Part shown: one piece after another, positions 43,129-51,265 of the stretch
Numbering within the stretch: the stretch's first letter is position 1
Layout: each line of letters begins with the position of its first letter
NCBI GenBank assembly: GCA_022360095.1
Contig: JAKSDK010001806.1
Coordinates: 62,001-126,000 of the forward strand
Reading direction: 5' to 3'
Length of the DNA stretch: 64,000 nucleotides
Source: Phycisphaerales bacterium
Lineage (GTDB): Bacteria; Planctomycetota; Phycisphaerae; UBA1845; UTPLA1
Translations under genes and position numbers: made by a program
The notes under the pieces: generated by a model
What the model was told of the DNA's origin: nothing
Seen by the model: only the letters and a program-made list of their open reading frames with translations
Database searches by the model: none

Positions 43129-45003
43129 TCACGGCACGAACTCAAATCCCATCAGCAGCGTACCGGGTTTGGTTCGCGACCACTCGAATTGTCTGGGCGT
43201 TGGAATGCAGCCGTTATTTTCGTCAGCGACGGCAGTCTCAATAATCCCCGTGGTCAAGTCGTATCCATAGAAACGGGTGCCGCCAAAAGCGCAGCTCGTC
43301 CCAAAGAGATAATAGAACTTGGTCGGGTTTTCCCAGTCGGACTTCATCAGCGGTTGATTCTGCATGAAGACGCCTTCGCCGGGTTCACCGCCACCCGTGC
43401 CTGAGCTGAGCACCGGCGTGAAAGTCAGCCCGCCGTCGGTCGAGGCGTAGATGTGCTTGCCGTTTGAGGGCGGAGGCGGCGGGTCGCCTGGAAGACCGGT
43501 TTCACCCAGGTCGATGCCCATTCCGTAGACGATATTGCCGTCGATCGGGGAGATCGTGGCGCTGAAGAAGTTGTTTCCGCGATGAGGCAAAGATTTCAAA
43601 CCGTCGGATTGGGTCCATGTCTTGCCGCCGTCAAAGGTGACGTAGGCGCCTTCGCTGACGCGCCCGTAGATGACGTGATCGAGATCGTTCGGATCGAATT
43701 CGTTGACATAAGCGAGCACGGTCGATGTTGAGGGGGCGACGCCGATTCTCCGCCATGAGAGACCGCCGTCGAGTGATTCCTGCAATTCACCGTTCGAGGC
43801 TGCCGTGCGAACGTGATGCGGGTTGTGCTTGTCAACGCCGAAGCCGTGCATTGCTGAAACAGGCGCGTTGCGGAATTCCACATCGAAGTTGGCGCTGCCC
43901 GGTGGATTGTTGTGGATTTTATAAATGCCCGCGTCCAGTCCTGATCCCGTGCCATTGTCAAGCCATGCATAGGCGAACCCGAGGGGCCCGGCTTCGATTC
44001 GATAAAGACCGCCCGAGAGGTCCGTGGAACCGATCGAGAACCACGAGCAGCCGTCGTCGATCGAGGCCCAGAGTTGGCTCTCCGATTGAGCCAGTACGAC
44101 GTTGGGCGTATCCATCGTCGTCAGGCCCCAAGTGAAAAAAGGATTGATCGGTTGCGGACCGGTAAACGGGACGAAGTTGTTAAGCGGGTCGTAAGTGATC
44201 GAGACGTAGGGTTCGGCGATCCCCGTACAATCCGGCAGAATGTTTGAGTCCGGCAAGAGTAAATTGATCATGTGCTGAATATCCGTGCCGTCCGGTGCGC
44301 CGCTGCAATCAAGATCGGATCGAGCGACACGACCCGAGTCGATGTCGTTGCCGATCAGGACATTTGTAAGGAGCCCGGCATCGACCATATCGACGACGCC
44401 GTCCGCATTGACATCGCCTTCGCGGGGAAGCAACCCTTCATCACCTGTGCTGTTCTTAGGCGTAGGGACGGCGATGTCGAAACCGGGTTGCGGGAAGAGG
44501 CGGACGACGGACGGCCCGTTGGTTGGGAGCAGATTCATATAGCCGCCGGTCACTGCGGACGTTCCTGTGGGCGGCACGGGGCCGACATAGTTGCCATAGA
44601 GGATGACGTCAACGTCTTGTACGCCGCCACAGCAACCGAACCAAATGCCGCCGCCCTCAAGATCGAGGTCACCCGCGTTCAATGCGGCGATCGCCGAGTC
44701 GGTCGTGACTTGGGCAGCAGCGGCGAGATCAGGAGTCGCAATCAGGATGCGGGCATTCTCGGTGTCCGGAACGTCGGCGGTGAAGGTCAGGGTTCGTGTA
44801 AGCGTTCCGTTGCGGTCGAAGACTCGGATTTCACGGCCGGTCACGTCTCCGTGCCCGCTGGGAACAAAAAGTTCGATGAATTGCTGAGTTCCACAGGGGT
44901 TGGTGTAAAACTCCGCGATTCGAATGTCTTCGTAAGCGAGCACCGGAGTTGCGCAGAATAGGATGGCTGCGACGAGTGTAGAACAGGAGAAGCGTCTGAA
45001 CAT
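43129..45003 (-). CDS. Secreted protein: lamin-tail-like, dockerin and BNR/sortilin repeats
   Basis: The 624-residue protein starts at 45003 (GGAG seven bases before). A signal peptide (about 1-24, ending PVLA) precedes a lamin-tail-like domain (IRIAEFYTNPCGTQQFIELF). A dockerin type I pair of calcium loops follows, GDVNADGVVDMVDAG and SDLDCSGAPDGTDIQHMINLL, then a propeller of BNR/Asp-box repeats: SIDDGCSWFSIG, SLDGGLSWRRIG, TFDGGKTWTQ and STDGGLTFTPV. It is probably extracellular. It lies 85 bases upstream of the PEP-CTERM gene on the same strand, so the two may be co-expressed. Confidence 0.8.
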   Translation of the reverse strand: MFRRFSCSTLVAAILFCATPVLAYEDIRIAEFYTNPCGTQQFIELFVPSGHGDVTGREIRVFDRNGTLTRTLTFTADVPDTENARILIATPDLAAAAQVTTDSAIAALNAGDLDLEGGGIWFGCCGGVQDVDVILYGNYVGPVPPTGTSAVTGGYMNLLPTNGPSVVRLFPQPGFDIAVPTPKNSTGDEGLLPREGDVNADGVVDMVDAGLLTNVLIGNDIDSGRVARSDLDCSGAPDGTDIQHMINLLLPDSNILPDCTGIAEPYVSITYDPLNNFVPFTGPQPINPFFTWGLTTMDTPNVVLAQSESQLWASIDDGCSWFSIGSTDLSGGLYRIEAGPLGFAYAWLDNGTGSGLDAGIYKIHNNPPGSANFDVEFRNAPVSAMHGFGVDKHNPHHVRTAASNGELQESLDGGLSWRRIGVAPSTSTVLAYVNEFDPNDLDHVIYGRVSEGAYVTFDGGKTWTQSDGLKSLPHRGNNFFSATISPIDGNIVYGMGIDLGETGLPGDPPPPPSNGKHIYASTDGGLTFTPVLSSGTGGGEPGEGVFMQNQPLMKSDWENPTKFYYLFGTSCAFGGTRFYGYDLTTGIIETAVADENNGCIPTPRQFEWSRTKPGTLLMGFEFVP

Positions 45004-45272
45004 CTTTTGGCTCCGTTTTTCTGCGAGAGTGTGAATTGGGTCATCCCATGGCGCGCACATGTTGCGCGCTGCCCCCCTCAGGTGCGTTATCATTGTGAAA
45101 TCATCACGGTGTTTTTTGATTTACCAATCATAGGATTTGAGCTTGTGCTTCGTTTCAGTTGGTTCGGAATCCTGGTTTACTTGACAACAGATAACCTGAA
45201 AGCTATCCTCAAATCTATCCTTAGGACAATACTTCAATCGACGGCTTGCTGTCAAGCCCTGGGACGACAAAA

Positions 45273-46613
45273 ATGCCAAATCGTTTTCCCGATAGACTGG
45301 AGCTTCAATCCCACGAGCTTGTCATGGCAGGAGTTACGGAGAATCCATTACGCGTCCATCGGATCACACCGTTGACTGCAGAACAGGCGTCAAGGGCTGA
45401 GCAATTGGCCCGGCGGCTGCATTCCGTGCTGAAGTCGGTTGTGGATGCCCTGCCGGACCATGCTCGCGGGGCGTCCGGAATGTCCCGGCATCTATCGGTC
45501 GTTCGCAATACGTGTCAGCGCGTGGTCACCGCGCTGGCGAGCCCGCCGTCGCCCGATGTTTTGACCAAGCTGCCAGGGGTACGCGGGCTTGAGCTGTTCA
45601 CGGACGGGTTCGGGAAACTGGGCGGCGACGAGGCGACGCTGGCGGCGACGTCTGCCGCGATTCGACAATTTGAGGAGTTTCTGAAAGAAGTCGGGGGCAG
45701 TCAGTCGAAGCTGGCCGAACGCATCGAAGCGACCGTTCGTGGCGAACGGGACAGCGCAAGCCTTACGCCGAATCACGAGGCGGCGCTCGCGAGAGAGCAA
45801 CTTTTTGCAGCCGCCGCGAAGGTCATGGGGCGACAGAGCAACGTAAAGATCAGCATCTATATGTTTCGACCGCATCCGACGGATTCGACACAGTTCGAAC
45901 GTGTGCTCGCGCATGGCGAGATTGGTCAGTTGATCGGGCCGAATCCAATGCCGTTTGCGTTTCGTGCCGGCGACACACGCCATGAGGAGAAACGCGCGAG
46001 CGGAAAGGTGTTTGCGTCGTTGGATGAGGTTCCTGCGCACGGCTATACGCCGAACGCGATTTTGAAGGAATTTTGTTCCGATCCGTTGCCTCTTGTGACG
46101 TCGCGCGGTTCCGAAGGCCAACTGGTGCAGATCATCGATCACAAGGCGCTCTCGTATGATGATGCGATTGACGTGGTGATTGCCAATCGGAGCATTCATC
46201 CGGTCAAGATTCCGGATACGGACAAAATGTCGTTGGATGAAGCCTGGACGCTTTTGTTTTATCCGGCTCGTCACCTGATTTTTGATGTGTATCTGCATCG
46301 TGACATGGAGCGGCTGTTTCGGCCGACGATCGACACCCAATTGTGGGGGCCTAATCTCGATACGCATCCAGCGGATCGATGGTTGACGCGATTTCCGAAT
46401 GGTCCGCGGTTACAACTCTTGGGTTGCAATTTCAACGACGCGCACTCGGATGCGTATCCCAGGCATGCCGAGCTGACGCAGCATTTGTTTGATCGCGTTG
46501 GGTGGAGACATTCGGAGTTCATGGGCTTTCGGTGCGAAGTGCCTTATCCGATCTGGCGAAGCGGTTACTGCGTACGATTTGAGCCGGTTGAAACGACATC
46601 GACCGATGAATGA
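45273..46613 (+). CDS. Conserved-type unknown protein, possible regulator
   Basis: The protein has 446 residues from the ATG at 45273; another ATG at 45324 is equally plausible because no ribosome binding site decides. The N-terminal third is helical, with MSRHLSVVRNTCQRVVTAL resembling the helix-turn-helix-like segment of a planctomycete protein group. The rest is alpha/beta with a central KVSIYMF-type strand and Trp- and Asp-rich C-terminal strands. No signal peptide or membrane helix is present. AT-rich DNA at 45080-45240 probably carries its promoter. The function is not known; a regulatory role is only a guess. Confidence 0.6.
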   Translation: MPNRFPDRLELQSHELVMAGVTENPLRVHRITPLTAEQASRAEQLARRLHSVLKSVVDALPDHARGASGMSRHLSVVRNTCQRVVTALASPPSPDVLTKLPGVRGLELFTDGFGKLGGDEATLAATSAAIRQFEEFLKEVGGSQSKLAERIEATVRGERDSASLTPNHEAALAREQLFAAAAKVMGRQSNVKISIYMFRPHPTDSTQFERVLAHGEIGQLIGPNPMPFAFRAGDTRHEEKRASGKVFASLDEVPAHGYTPNAILKEFCSDPLPLVTSRGSEGQLVQIIDHKALSYDDAIDVVIANRSIHPVKIPDTDKMSLDEAWTLLFYPARHLIFDVYLHRDMERLFRPTIDTQLWGPNLDTHPADRWLTRFPNGPRLQLLGCNFNDAHSDAYPRHAELTQHLFDRVGWRHSEFMGFRCEVPYPIWRSGYCVRFEPVETTSTDE

Positions 46614-46664
46614 CGGGCCCCTGTCGTCGCCCATCGATGGTCCATGTCTTGGATTCGCGAGATC

Positions 46665-47585
46665 TTATCCTTTGTGGGATGAAAACATCTCCCGCCGGGC
46701 AGATTCGGTCAACGCCAGCAAGGCGGGGTGTCGAATCTTTCGTTCCATGGAAATGGCGTAGAATTGTTCGCGGATGTCATGAATTCGCCCGACGATGCGG
46801 ACACCATATTGTTTGCAGATTTCCCGCTCGATGACTGAAGGGCCGGCGAATAGTCCCATCCCTTGTTGTCCGAAGACTTTCTTGAGGGCGCTGTCCTCGA
46901 ATTCACCGGCGATCCGCGGACTGAACCCTTGGGCGTCAAACCAATGATCCAAAGCTCGACGCAGCACCGTGCCCGAGGTTGGCAGCAGCCACGGCGCGTC
47001 CTCCGTGAGCTTAGGAAACCGACGACGATATTTTTGCGCAAGCGCTGGCGCCCCGAAAACGGTGATGTTGCATTCGCCAAGCAGATGGTTGAAACCGCGA
47101 ATGCTCACGTTTGCTCCGATCGGCGCGTCTAAGATGACCACGTCCAAGTCATGAATCGAGAGTTGCGCAAGCAACTGATCGGGTTTTCCTTCGGTGCAGA
47201 CGACCTTCACGCTTTCGTGATCCGACAGAGCCGGCATCAGCAATCGATAGGCGACGAGCTTGGGGACGACATCCGCGATGCCGACATGGAAATGAACCGG
47301 CCGGCTTGCGAGGCGGCCCTGCATGGTATCAAGCAGCTCCTGCCCCAGTGTAAAGATGTCATCGGCGTAGCGATAGACGATCTGGCCCGCTTCCGTCAGC
47401 TCCATTCTGCGGCGCGACCGATCAAACAATTCGACGCCAAGTGATTTTTCCAACGTCCGGATTTGAGCCGAGATCGTCGGTTGTGCAAGGCTTAACCGTT
47501 CACATGCGGCCGCCACGCTGCCTTCTCCGGCGACCATCCAGAAATACAAGAGGTGGTGGTAGTTCAACCAGTTCATATTCACCAT
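46665..47585 (-). CDS. nhaR: LysR-family regulator, NhaR type
   Basis: The 306-residue protein has MNWLNYHHLLYFWMVAGEGS then AAACERLSLAQPTISAQIRT, the NhaR-subfamily winged helix-turn-helix (YHHLxYFW signature), followed by LFDRSRRRMELTEAG and a substrate-binding domain. The ATG at 47576 (MNWLNYHH) matches the usual start of the family; 47585 is the longest. E. coli NhaR activates the Na+/H+ antiporter gene nhaA and biofilm genes; no antiporter gene is visible here, so the target is unknown. The AT-rich 47586-47700 region, with GAATATTATC and similar motifs, is the probable divergent promoter and operator. Confidence 0.85.
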   Translation of the reverse strand: MVNMNWLNYHHLLYFWMVAGEGSVAAACERLSLAQPTISAQIRTLEKSLGVELFDRSRRRMELTEAGQIVYRYADDIFTLGQELLDTMQGRLASRPVHFHVGIADVVPKLVAYRLLMPALSDHESVKVVCTEGKPDQLLAQLSIHDLDVVILDAPIGANVSIRGFNHLLGECNITVFGAPALAQKYRRRFPKLTEDAPWLLPTSGTVLRRALDHWFDAQGFSPRIAGEFEDSALKKVFGQQGMGLFAGPSVIEREICKQYGVRIVGRIHDIREQFYAISMERKIRHPALLALTESARREMFSSHKG

Positions 47586-47766
47586 CAGAATAATTGTTTT
47601 TTTCGATATTTCAACAACTTATTATCTGTTTTATAAATTGGGCGGCAGCTCGGGTGAATCATCTATTATTTCAATGTTTCGATTGAATATTATCTATTTT
47701 GCCGAACTCATGGCGAAAGCTATAGTTCATGGTGAATCGTGGTCGCAGACATCCCTCTCACGACGA

Positions 47767-47772
47767 AAGGAG
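47767..47772 (+). promoter_or_regulatory. Shine-Dalgarno AAGGAG deciding the hibernation-factor start
   Basis: AAGGAG lies seven bases before the ATG at 47780 but only one base before the ATG at 47774, so translation should begin at 47780. Confidence 0.7.
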
Positions 47773-47779
47773 AATGGCG

Positions 47780-48136
47780 ATGAAGCTCAAGGTGACCAGC
47801 CAGAATAAGGCCGTCAGCGACGATTTGGTGACGTTGGTCCATCGTCAGGTCGGATACGCCCTCGCCCGCTTTGAATCGCGGATTCGCAATATCAGCGTCC
47901 GCCTGAGCGATCTGAACGGACCCAAAGGAGGCATCGACAAGCATTGCAAAATTATGGTGACATTTCGCAACGGCGATTCCGTGGTGGCGGAAGTTGCCGA
48001 TGTAGAGTTTGAACCGGTGATTCACCGTGCCGTGGATCGTGTTGCAAAAAGGGTGCAGCGTCATTGGCGCACGATGCAGACCCGAGCCCGATCCGCGGCG
48101 ACCATTCGAAAAAATGAAACCGGCGTGGGCGAGTAG
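47780..48136 (+). CDS. Ribosome hibernation-promoting factor (HPF/RaiA family)
   Basis: The 118-residue protein starts MKLKVTSQNKAVSDDL and has the beta-alpha-beta-beta-beta-alpha fold pattern of HPF/YfiA, with ALARFESRIRNISVRLSDLN and then VTFRNGDSVVAEVADVEFEP and IHRAVDRVAKRVQRHW. It is a short form without the C-terminal dimerisation domain. It binds the 30S subunit and silences ribosomes under stress. The type I secretion-like operon begins 46 bases downstream on the same strand, so the two may share a transcript. Confidence 0.8.
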   Translation: MKLKVTSQNKAVSDDLVTLVHRQVGYALARFESRIRNISVRLSDLNGPKGGIDKHCKIMVTFRNGDSVVAEVADVEFEPVIHRAVDRVAKRVQRHWRTMQTRARSAATIRKNETGVGE

Positions 48137-48182
48137 GCCGTTGGGGGGCGCGGTGTGACCACCGATCTTGTTTTGGGTGAAT

Positions 48183-49916
48183 ATGGCGATGAATCAGACT
48201 TCCATGACGACTGACAACCAACCCACGCTCAGCCCTATCCGCCGACTGCTGCGCCTGCTTTCGCCGGAACGGCGTGATATCATTATCGTGATTGCATTCG
48301 CGATTGGGGTCGGGGTCCTGACCCTGGCGACGCCGGTCGCAGTCCAGGCATTGGTCAATATTGTATCCTTCGGCGGAATGACCCAGCCGCTGCTGGTTCT
48401 CGCCCTCTTGCTACTGGCGTTCCTGACGTTGGCTGGCACGATTCGGGCCTTCAAAGCCTATGTGGTCGAAATGCTTCAGCGCAGACTGTTCGTCCGCGTC
48501 GTCACCGACCTGGGTTATCGCCTCCCTCGCGTCCACGTCGAGTCTTTCGACCGTAACCACGGTCCGGAGCTGGTCAATCGTTTCTTCGATGTGCTGACGG
48601 TTCAAAAAGTCGGCGCAACACTCCTGCTGGACGGCGTCGCGGTTGTTTTGCAGACGATCATCGGCTTGCTCATCCTGGCTTTCTACCATCCGTTTCTTCT
48701 TGCTTTCGATGTCGTGCTTGTTGCGGGCATTGCTTTCGTGCTGTTCGTGATGGGACGCGGGGCGATTCGTACCGCCATTGTGGAATCGAAAGCCAAGTAC
48801 GCGGTCGCGGCGTCTCTCGAGGAGATCGTCCGGAATCCATTGTCGTTTAAGCAGGTCGGTGGGCCGCAGCTCGCTCGCCACCGGGCCGACGGGCTTGCCG
48901 TCAGCTACGTGGAGGCGAGACGACTACACTATCGGGTTGTTTTTCGACAGATCGTCAGTTCCCTTGCGTTGCAAGCCTTGGCGGCGACGGCGCTGCTGAC
49001 GTTGGGCGGTTGGCTGGTCATCAACGGCCAGCTAACGCTCGGGCAACTCGTCGCGTCGGAGTTGATCGTCTCGATCGTGCTCGCATCGTTCGCCAAGCTT
49101 GGGCAGAAGCTCGAAAGTTTCTACGACCTGCTCGCCGCAGTGGACAAGCTTGGGCAGCTTCTCGATCTCCCGCTCGAGCGCGACGGTGGCGAGCAGCTCA
49201 ACGTTTCCTCATCGGGAAGTGAGTTGAGGTTGTTCGACGTAGGTTTCGCGTATTCAGGCCAACGCTTCGTCCTTAGGGATTTCAACATGGCCGTTCGTCC
49301 CGGCGAACGCATCCATATCGTGGGCGGTCACGGCAGCGGCAAGAGTACATTGACTGAGTTGCTTTACGGGATGCGTGTACCCACGGCCGGGCGGATCGAG
49401 CTTGACGGTGTTGATCTCCGCGAAATCAGCCTCTCGTCGCTTCGCCGTCAGGTGGCGATTGTCAAAGGTGTCGAAATGATTGACGGCACGATCGAAGAGA
49501 ACGTGAGCATGGGACGGCCTGAAGTAAGCGGTGCCGATGTGCGAGCCGCGCTTGCTACGATCGGTATGCTCGAGGAGGTTCGCGAACTGCCGGATGGCAT
49601 GGCGACGGTTCTTAATTCGAGCGGAGCGCCTCTCTCATCGGGCCAGGCGCTTCGATTGATGCTCGCTCGGGCGATCGCGGGCAAGCCCCGCCTGCTCGTG
49701 CTCGACGACGTTCTCGACGACTTGGACATCGATGCCCGACGCGAGGCACTGCGGGCGTTGGTGCATCCGGACCACGGATGGACTCTGATCATCATGAATC
49801 GTCACGATGACACGTTCGAAGAGTTCCAGCGAACGGTCAGGTTGAGTGACAACGGGTTTCCGTCGAGTGTCAGAGGTCACTTGCCGATGCAAAATGGAGA
49901 GGCGGTGTCGTCATGA
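48183..49916 (+). CDS. Type I secretion ABC transporter with degenerate ATPase
   Basis: The protein has 577 residues from the ATG at 48183; a TTG at 48168 opens the frame but lacks support. The membrane domain has about five or six helices (35-330). The ATPase keeps Walker A GGHGSGKST (381-389) but has G429 in place of the Q-loop Gln, LSSGQ as signature, D509 in place of the Walker B catalytic Glu (LLVLDD) and N539 in place of the H-loop His. There is no N-terminal C39 peptidase domain. It is followed by HlyD- and TolC-type genes with overlapping starts and stops, so it forms the inner-membrane part of a type I secretion-like system. Whether it can hydrolyse ATP is doubtful. Confidence 0.85.
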   Translation: MAMNQTSMTTDNQPTLSPIRRLLRLLSPERRDIIIVIAFAIGVGVLTLATPVAVQALVNIVSFGGMTQPLLVLALLLLAFLTLAGTIRAFKAYVVEMLQRRLFVRVVTDLGYRLPRVHVESFDRNHGPELVNRFFDVLTVQKVGATLLLDGVAVVLQTIIGLLILAFYHPFLLAFDVVLVAGIAFVLFVMGRGAIRTAIVESKAKYAVAASLEEIVRNPLSFKQVGGPQLARHRADGLAVSYVEARRLHYRVVFRQIVSSLALQALAATALLTLGGWLVINGQLTLGQLVASELIVSIVLASFAKLGQKLESFYDLLAAVDKLGQLLDLPLERDGGEQLNVSSSGSELRLFDVGFAYSGQRFVLRDFNMAVRPGERIHIVGGHGSGKSTLTELLYGMRVPTAGRIELDGVDLREISLSSLRRQVAIVKGVEMIDGTIEENVSMGRPEVSGADVRAALATIGMLEEVRELPDGMATVLNSSGAPLSSGQALRLMLARAIAGKPRLLVLDDVLDDLDIDARREALRALVHPDHGWTLIIMNRHDDTFEEFQRTVRLSDNGFPSSVRGHLPMQNGEAVSS

Positions 49917-51265
49917 ATACGTCTTCGACGTCCATAGCCACCCGGCGTGGCGGGTTGCTTTACAGCGATCCTCAATCGAGCGCGATGGTGATGGTCCGCA
50001 CGTCGCGATGGTTGACCCGCGTCGCCATTCTCCTCGCCGTTTTCTTTGTCCTGATTCCGTTTCTGCTCATGTTTGCGCCGTGGCAGCAGAACCTTCGCGG
50101 TGCGGGCCGTGTTATCGCCTATGCGCCCCTCGAGCGCCAGCAACAAGTCGAAGCGCCGATCAAGGGACGGATCGTCCACTGGTGGGTTCAGGAGGGGAGC
50201 GTCGTGATGGAGGGGGAACCGCTGCTGGAGATCAGTGACATCGATCCCAATCTGCTGACTCGAATGCAGCAGGAGAAGAGCGCGTTGGAAGGAAAGCTGT
50301 CGGCGTATGAGGGGAAAGCCGGTTCCTATGAGGATCAGATCGTGAACCTGGAGGCCACGCGAGATCTGGCCGTGGCGGCAGCGAAATTTCGCCTTGAAAC
50401 GAGCAAGCAGAAGGTTCGTGCGGCCAAGGAGGCATCGATCGCAGCGGACGCCGCTCTTGTTGCGGCGGAGGCACAGTTCGAGCGGAAAAAGAACCTGCTG
50501 ACCGACGGCATCGTGTCCCAACGGCAGTACGAGGTCGCCCAGCGCGATCTTGAGCAGGCGCGGACATCCGTGAACCGTGCTCAGGCCGATTACGAGGGCG
50601 CCGAAGCGGACCTGAAGGCCTCCGAGCAGGATTTGGAGAAGACTCGCAACGATCAGCAAGCAAAAATTGAGTCGTCGAAGGCTTCGTTGAATGATGCGAA
50701 AGGTCAGGCCGAGGACGCCCGTGCCAGCCTCGCGAAGATTGAAGTTCAGCTTTCGCGACAGCAATCTCAGCTGGTCACGGCGCCGCGCAAAGGAACGGTC
50801 TTTCGGCTGATCGCGAATCAGGGTGGCGAGATTGTCAAAGCGGGGGACGGCCTGCTCACCTTGGTTCCGGAAACGATGGACCGCGCTGTGGAAATCTGGG
50901 TGGACGGCAATGATGCCCCGCTCATCCATAAAGGAGCGATGGTTCGCTTGCAGTTCGAGGGCTGGCCGGCGGTGCAGTTTGTCGGTTGGCCGTCGGTGGC
51001 AATCGGCACGTTCGGGGGAAAGGTCGCACTCCTGGATGCGACAGACGATGGTCAAGGCAGGTTTCGACTGCTGGTCGTGCCTGACGAATCCGAGCAGGAA
51101 TGGCCGGACGCGCGTTTCCTGCGTCAAGGCGTACGAGCAAAGGGATGGGTGCTCCTCAACCAGGTTGCTTTGGGGTATGAAGTCTGGCGGCAACTCAACG
51201 GCTTCCCGCCGGTCGTCGCGCCGACTGAACCGAAATCTGACATCGCTCGGAAGCGATTGAAATGA
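49913..51265 (+). CDS. HlyD-family periplasmic adaptor of type I secretion
   Basis: The 450-residue protein overlaps the ABC gene by four bases (ATGA). One membrane helix (about 42-62) is followed by a biotinyl-lipoyl strand (VEAPIKGRIVHWWVQEGSVV then MEGEPLLEI), a long coiled coil (about 115-285; LEQARTSVNRAQADYEGAEA-type heptads) and the second lipoyl half QSQLVTAPRKGTVFRL. The adaptor links the ABC transporter to the outer-membrane channel encoded next. Its helical hairpin is long enough to reach across a periplasm. Confidence 0.9.
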   Translation: MNTSSTSIATRRGGLLYSDPQSSAMVMVRTSRWLTRVAILLAVFFVLIPFLLMFAPWQQNLRGAGRVIAYAPLERQQQVEAPIKGRIVHWWVQEGSVVMEGEPLLEISDIDPNLLTRMQQEKSALEGKLSAYEGKAGSYEDQIVNLEATRDLAVAAAKFRLETSKQKVRAAKEASIAADAALVAAEAQFERKKNLLTDGIVSQRQYEVAQRDLEQARTSVNRAQADYEGAEADLKASEQDLEKTRNDQQAKIESSKASLNDAKGQAEDARASLAKIEVQLSRQQSQLVTAPRKGTVFRLIANQGGEIVKAGDGLLTLVPETMDRAVEIWVDGNDAPLIHKGAMVRLQFEGWPAVQFVGWPSVAIGTFGGKVALLDATDDGQGRFRLLVVPDESEQEWPDARFLRQGVRAKGWVLLNQVALGYEVWRQLNGFPPVVAPTEPKSDIARKRLK

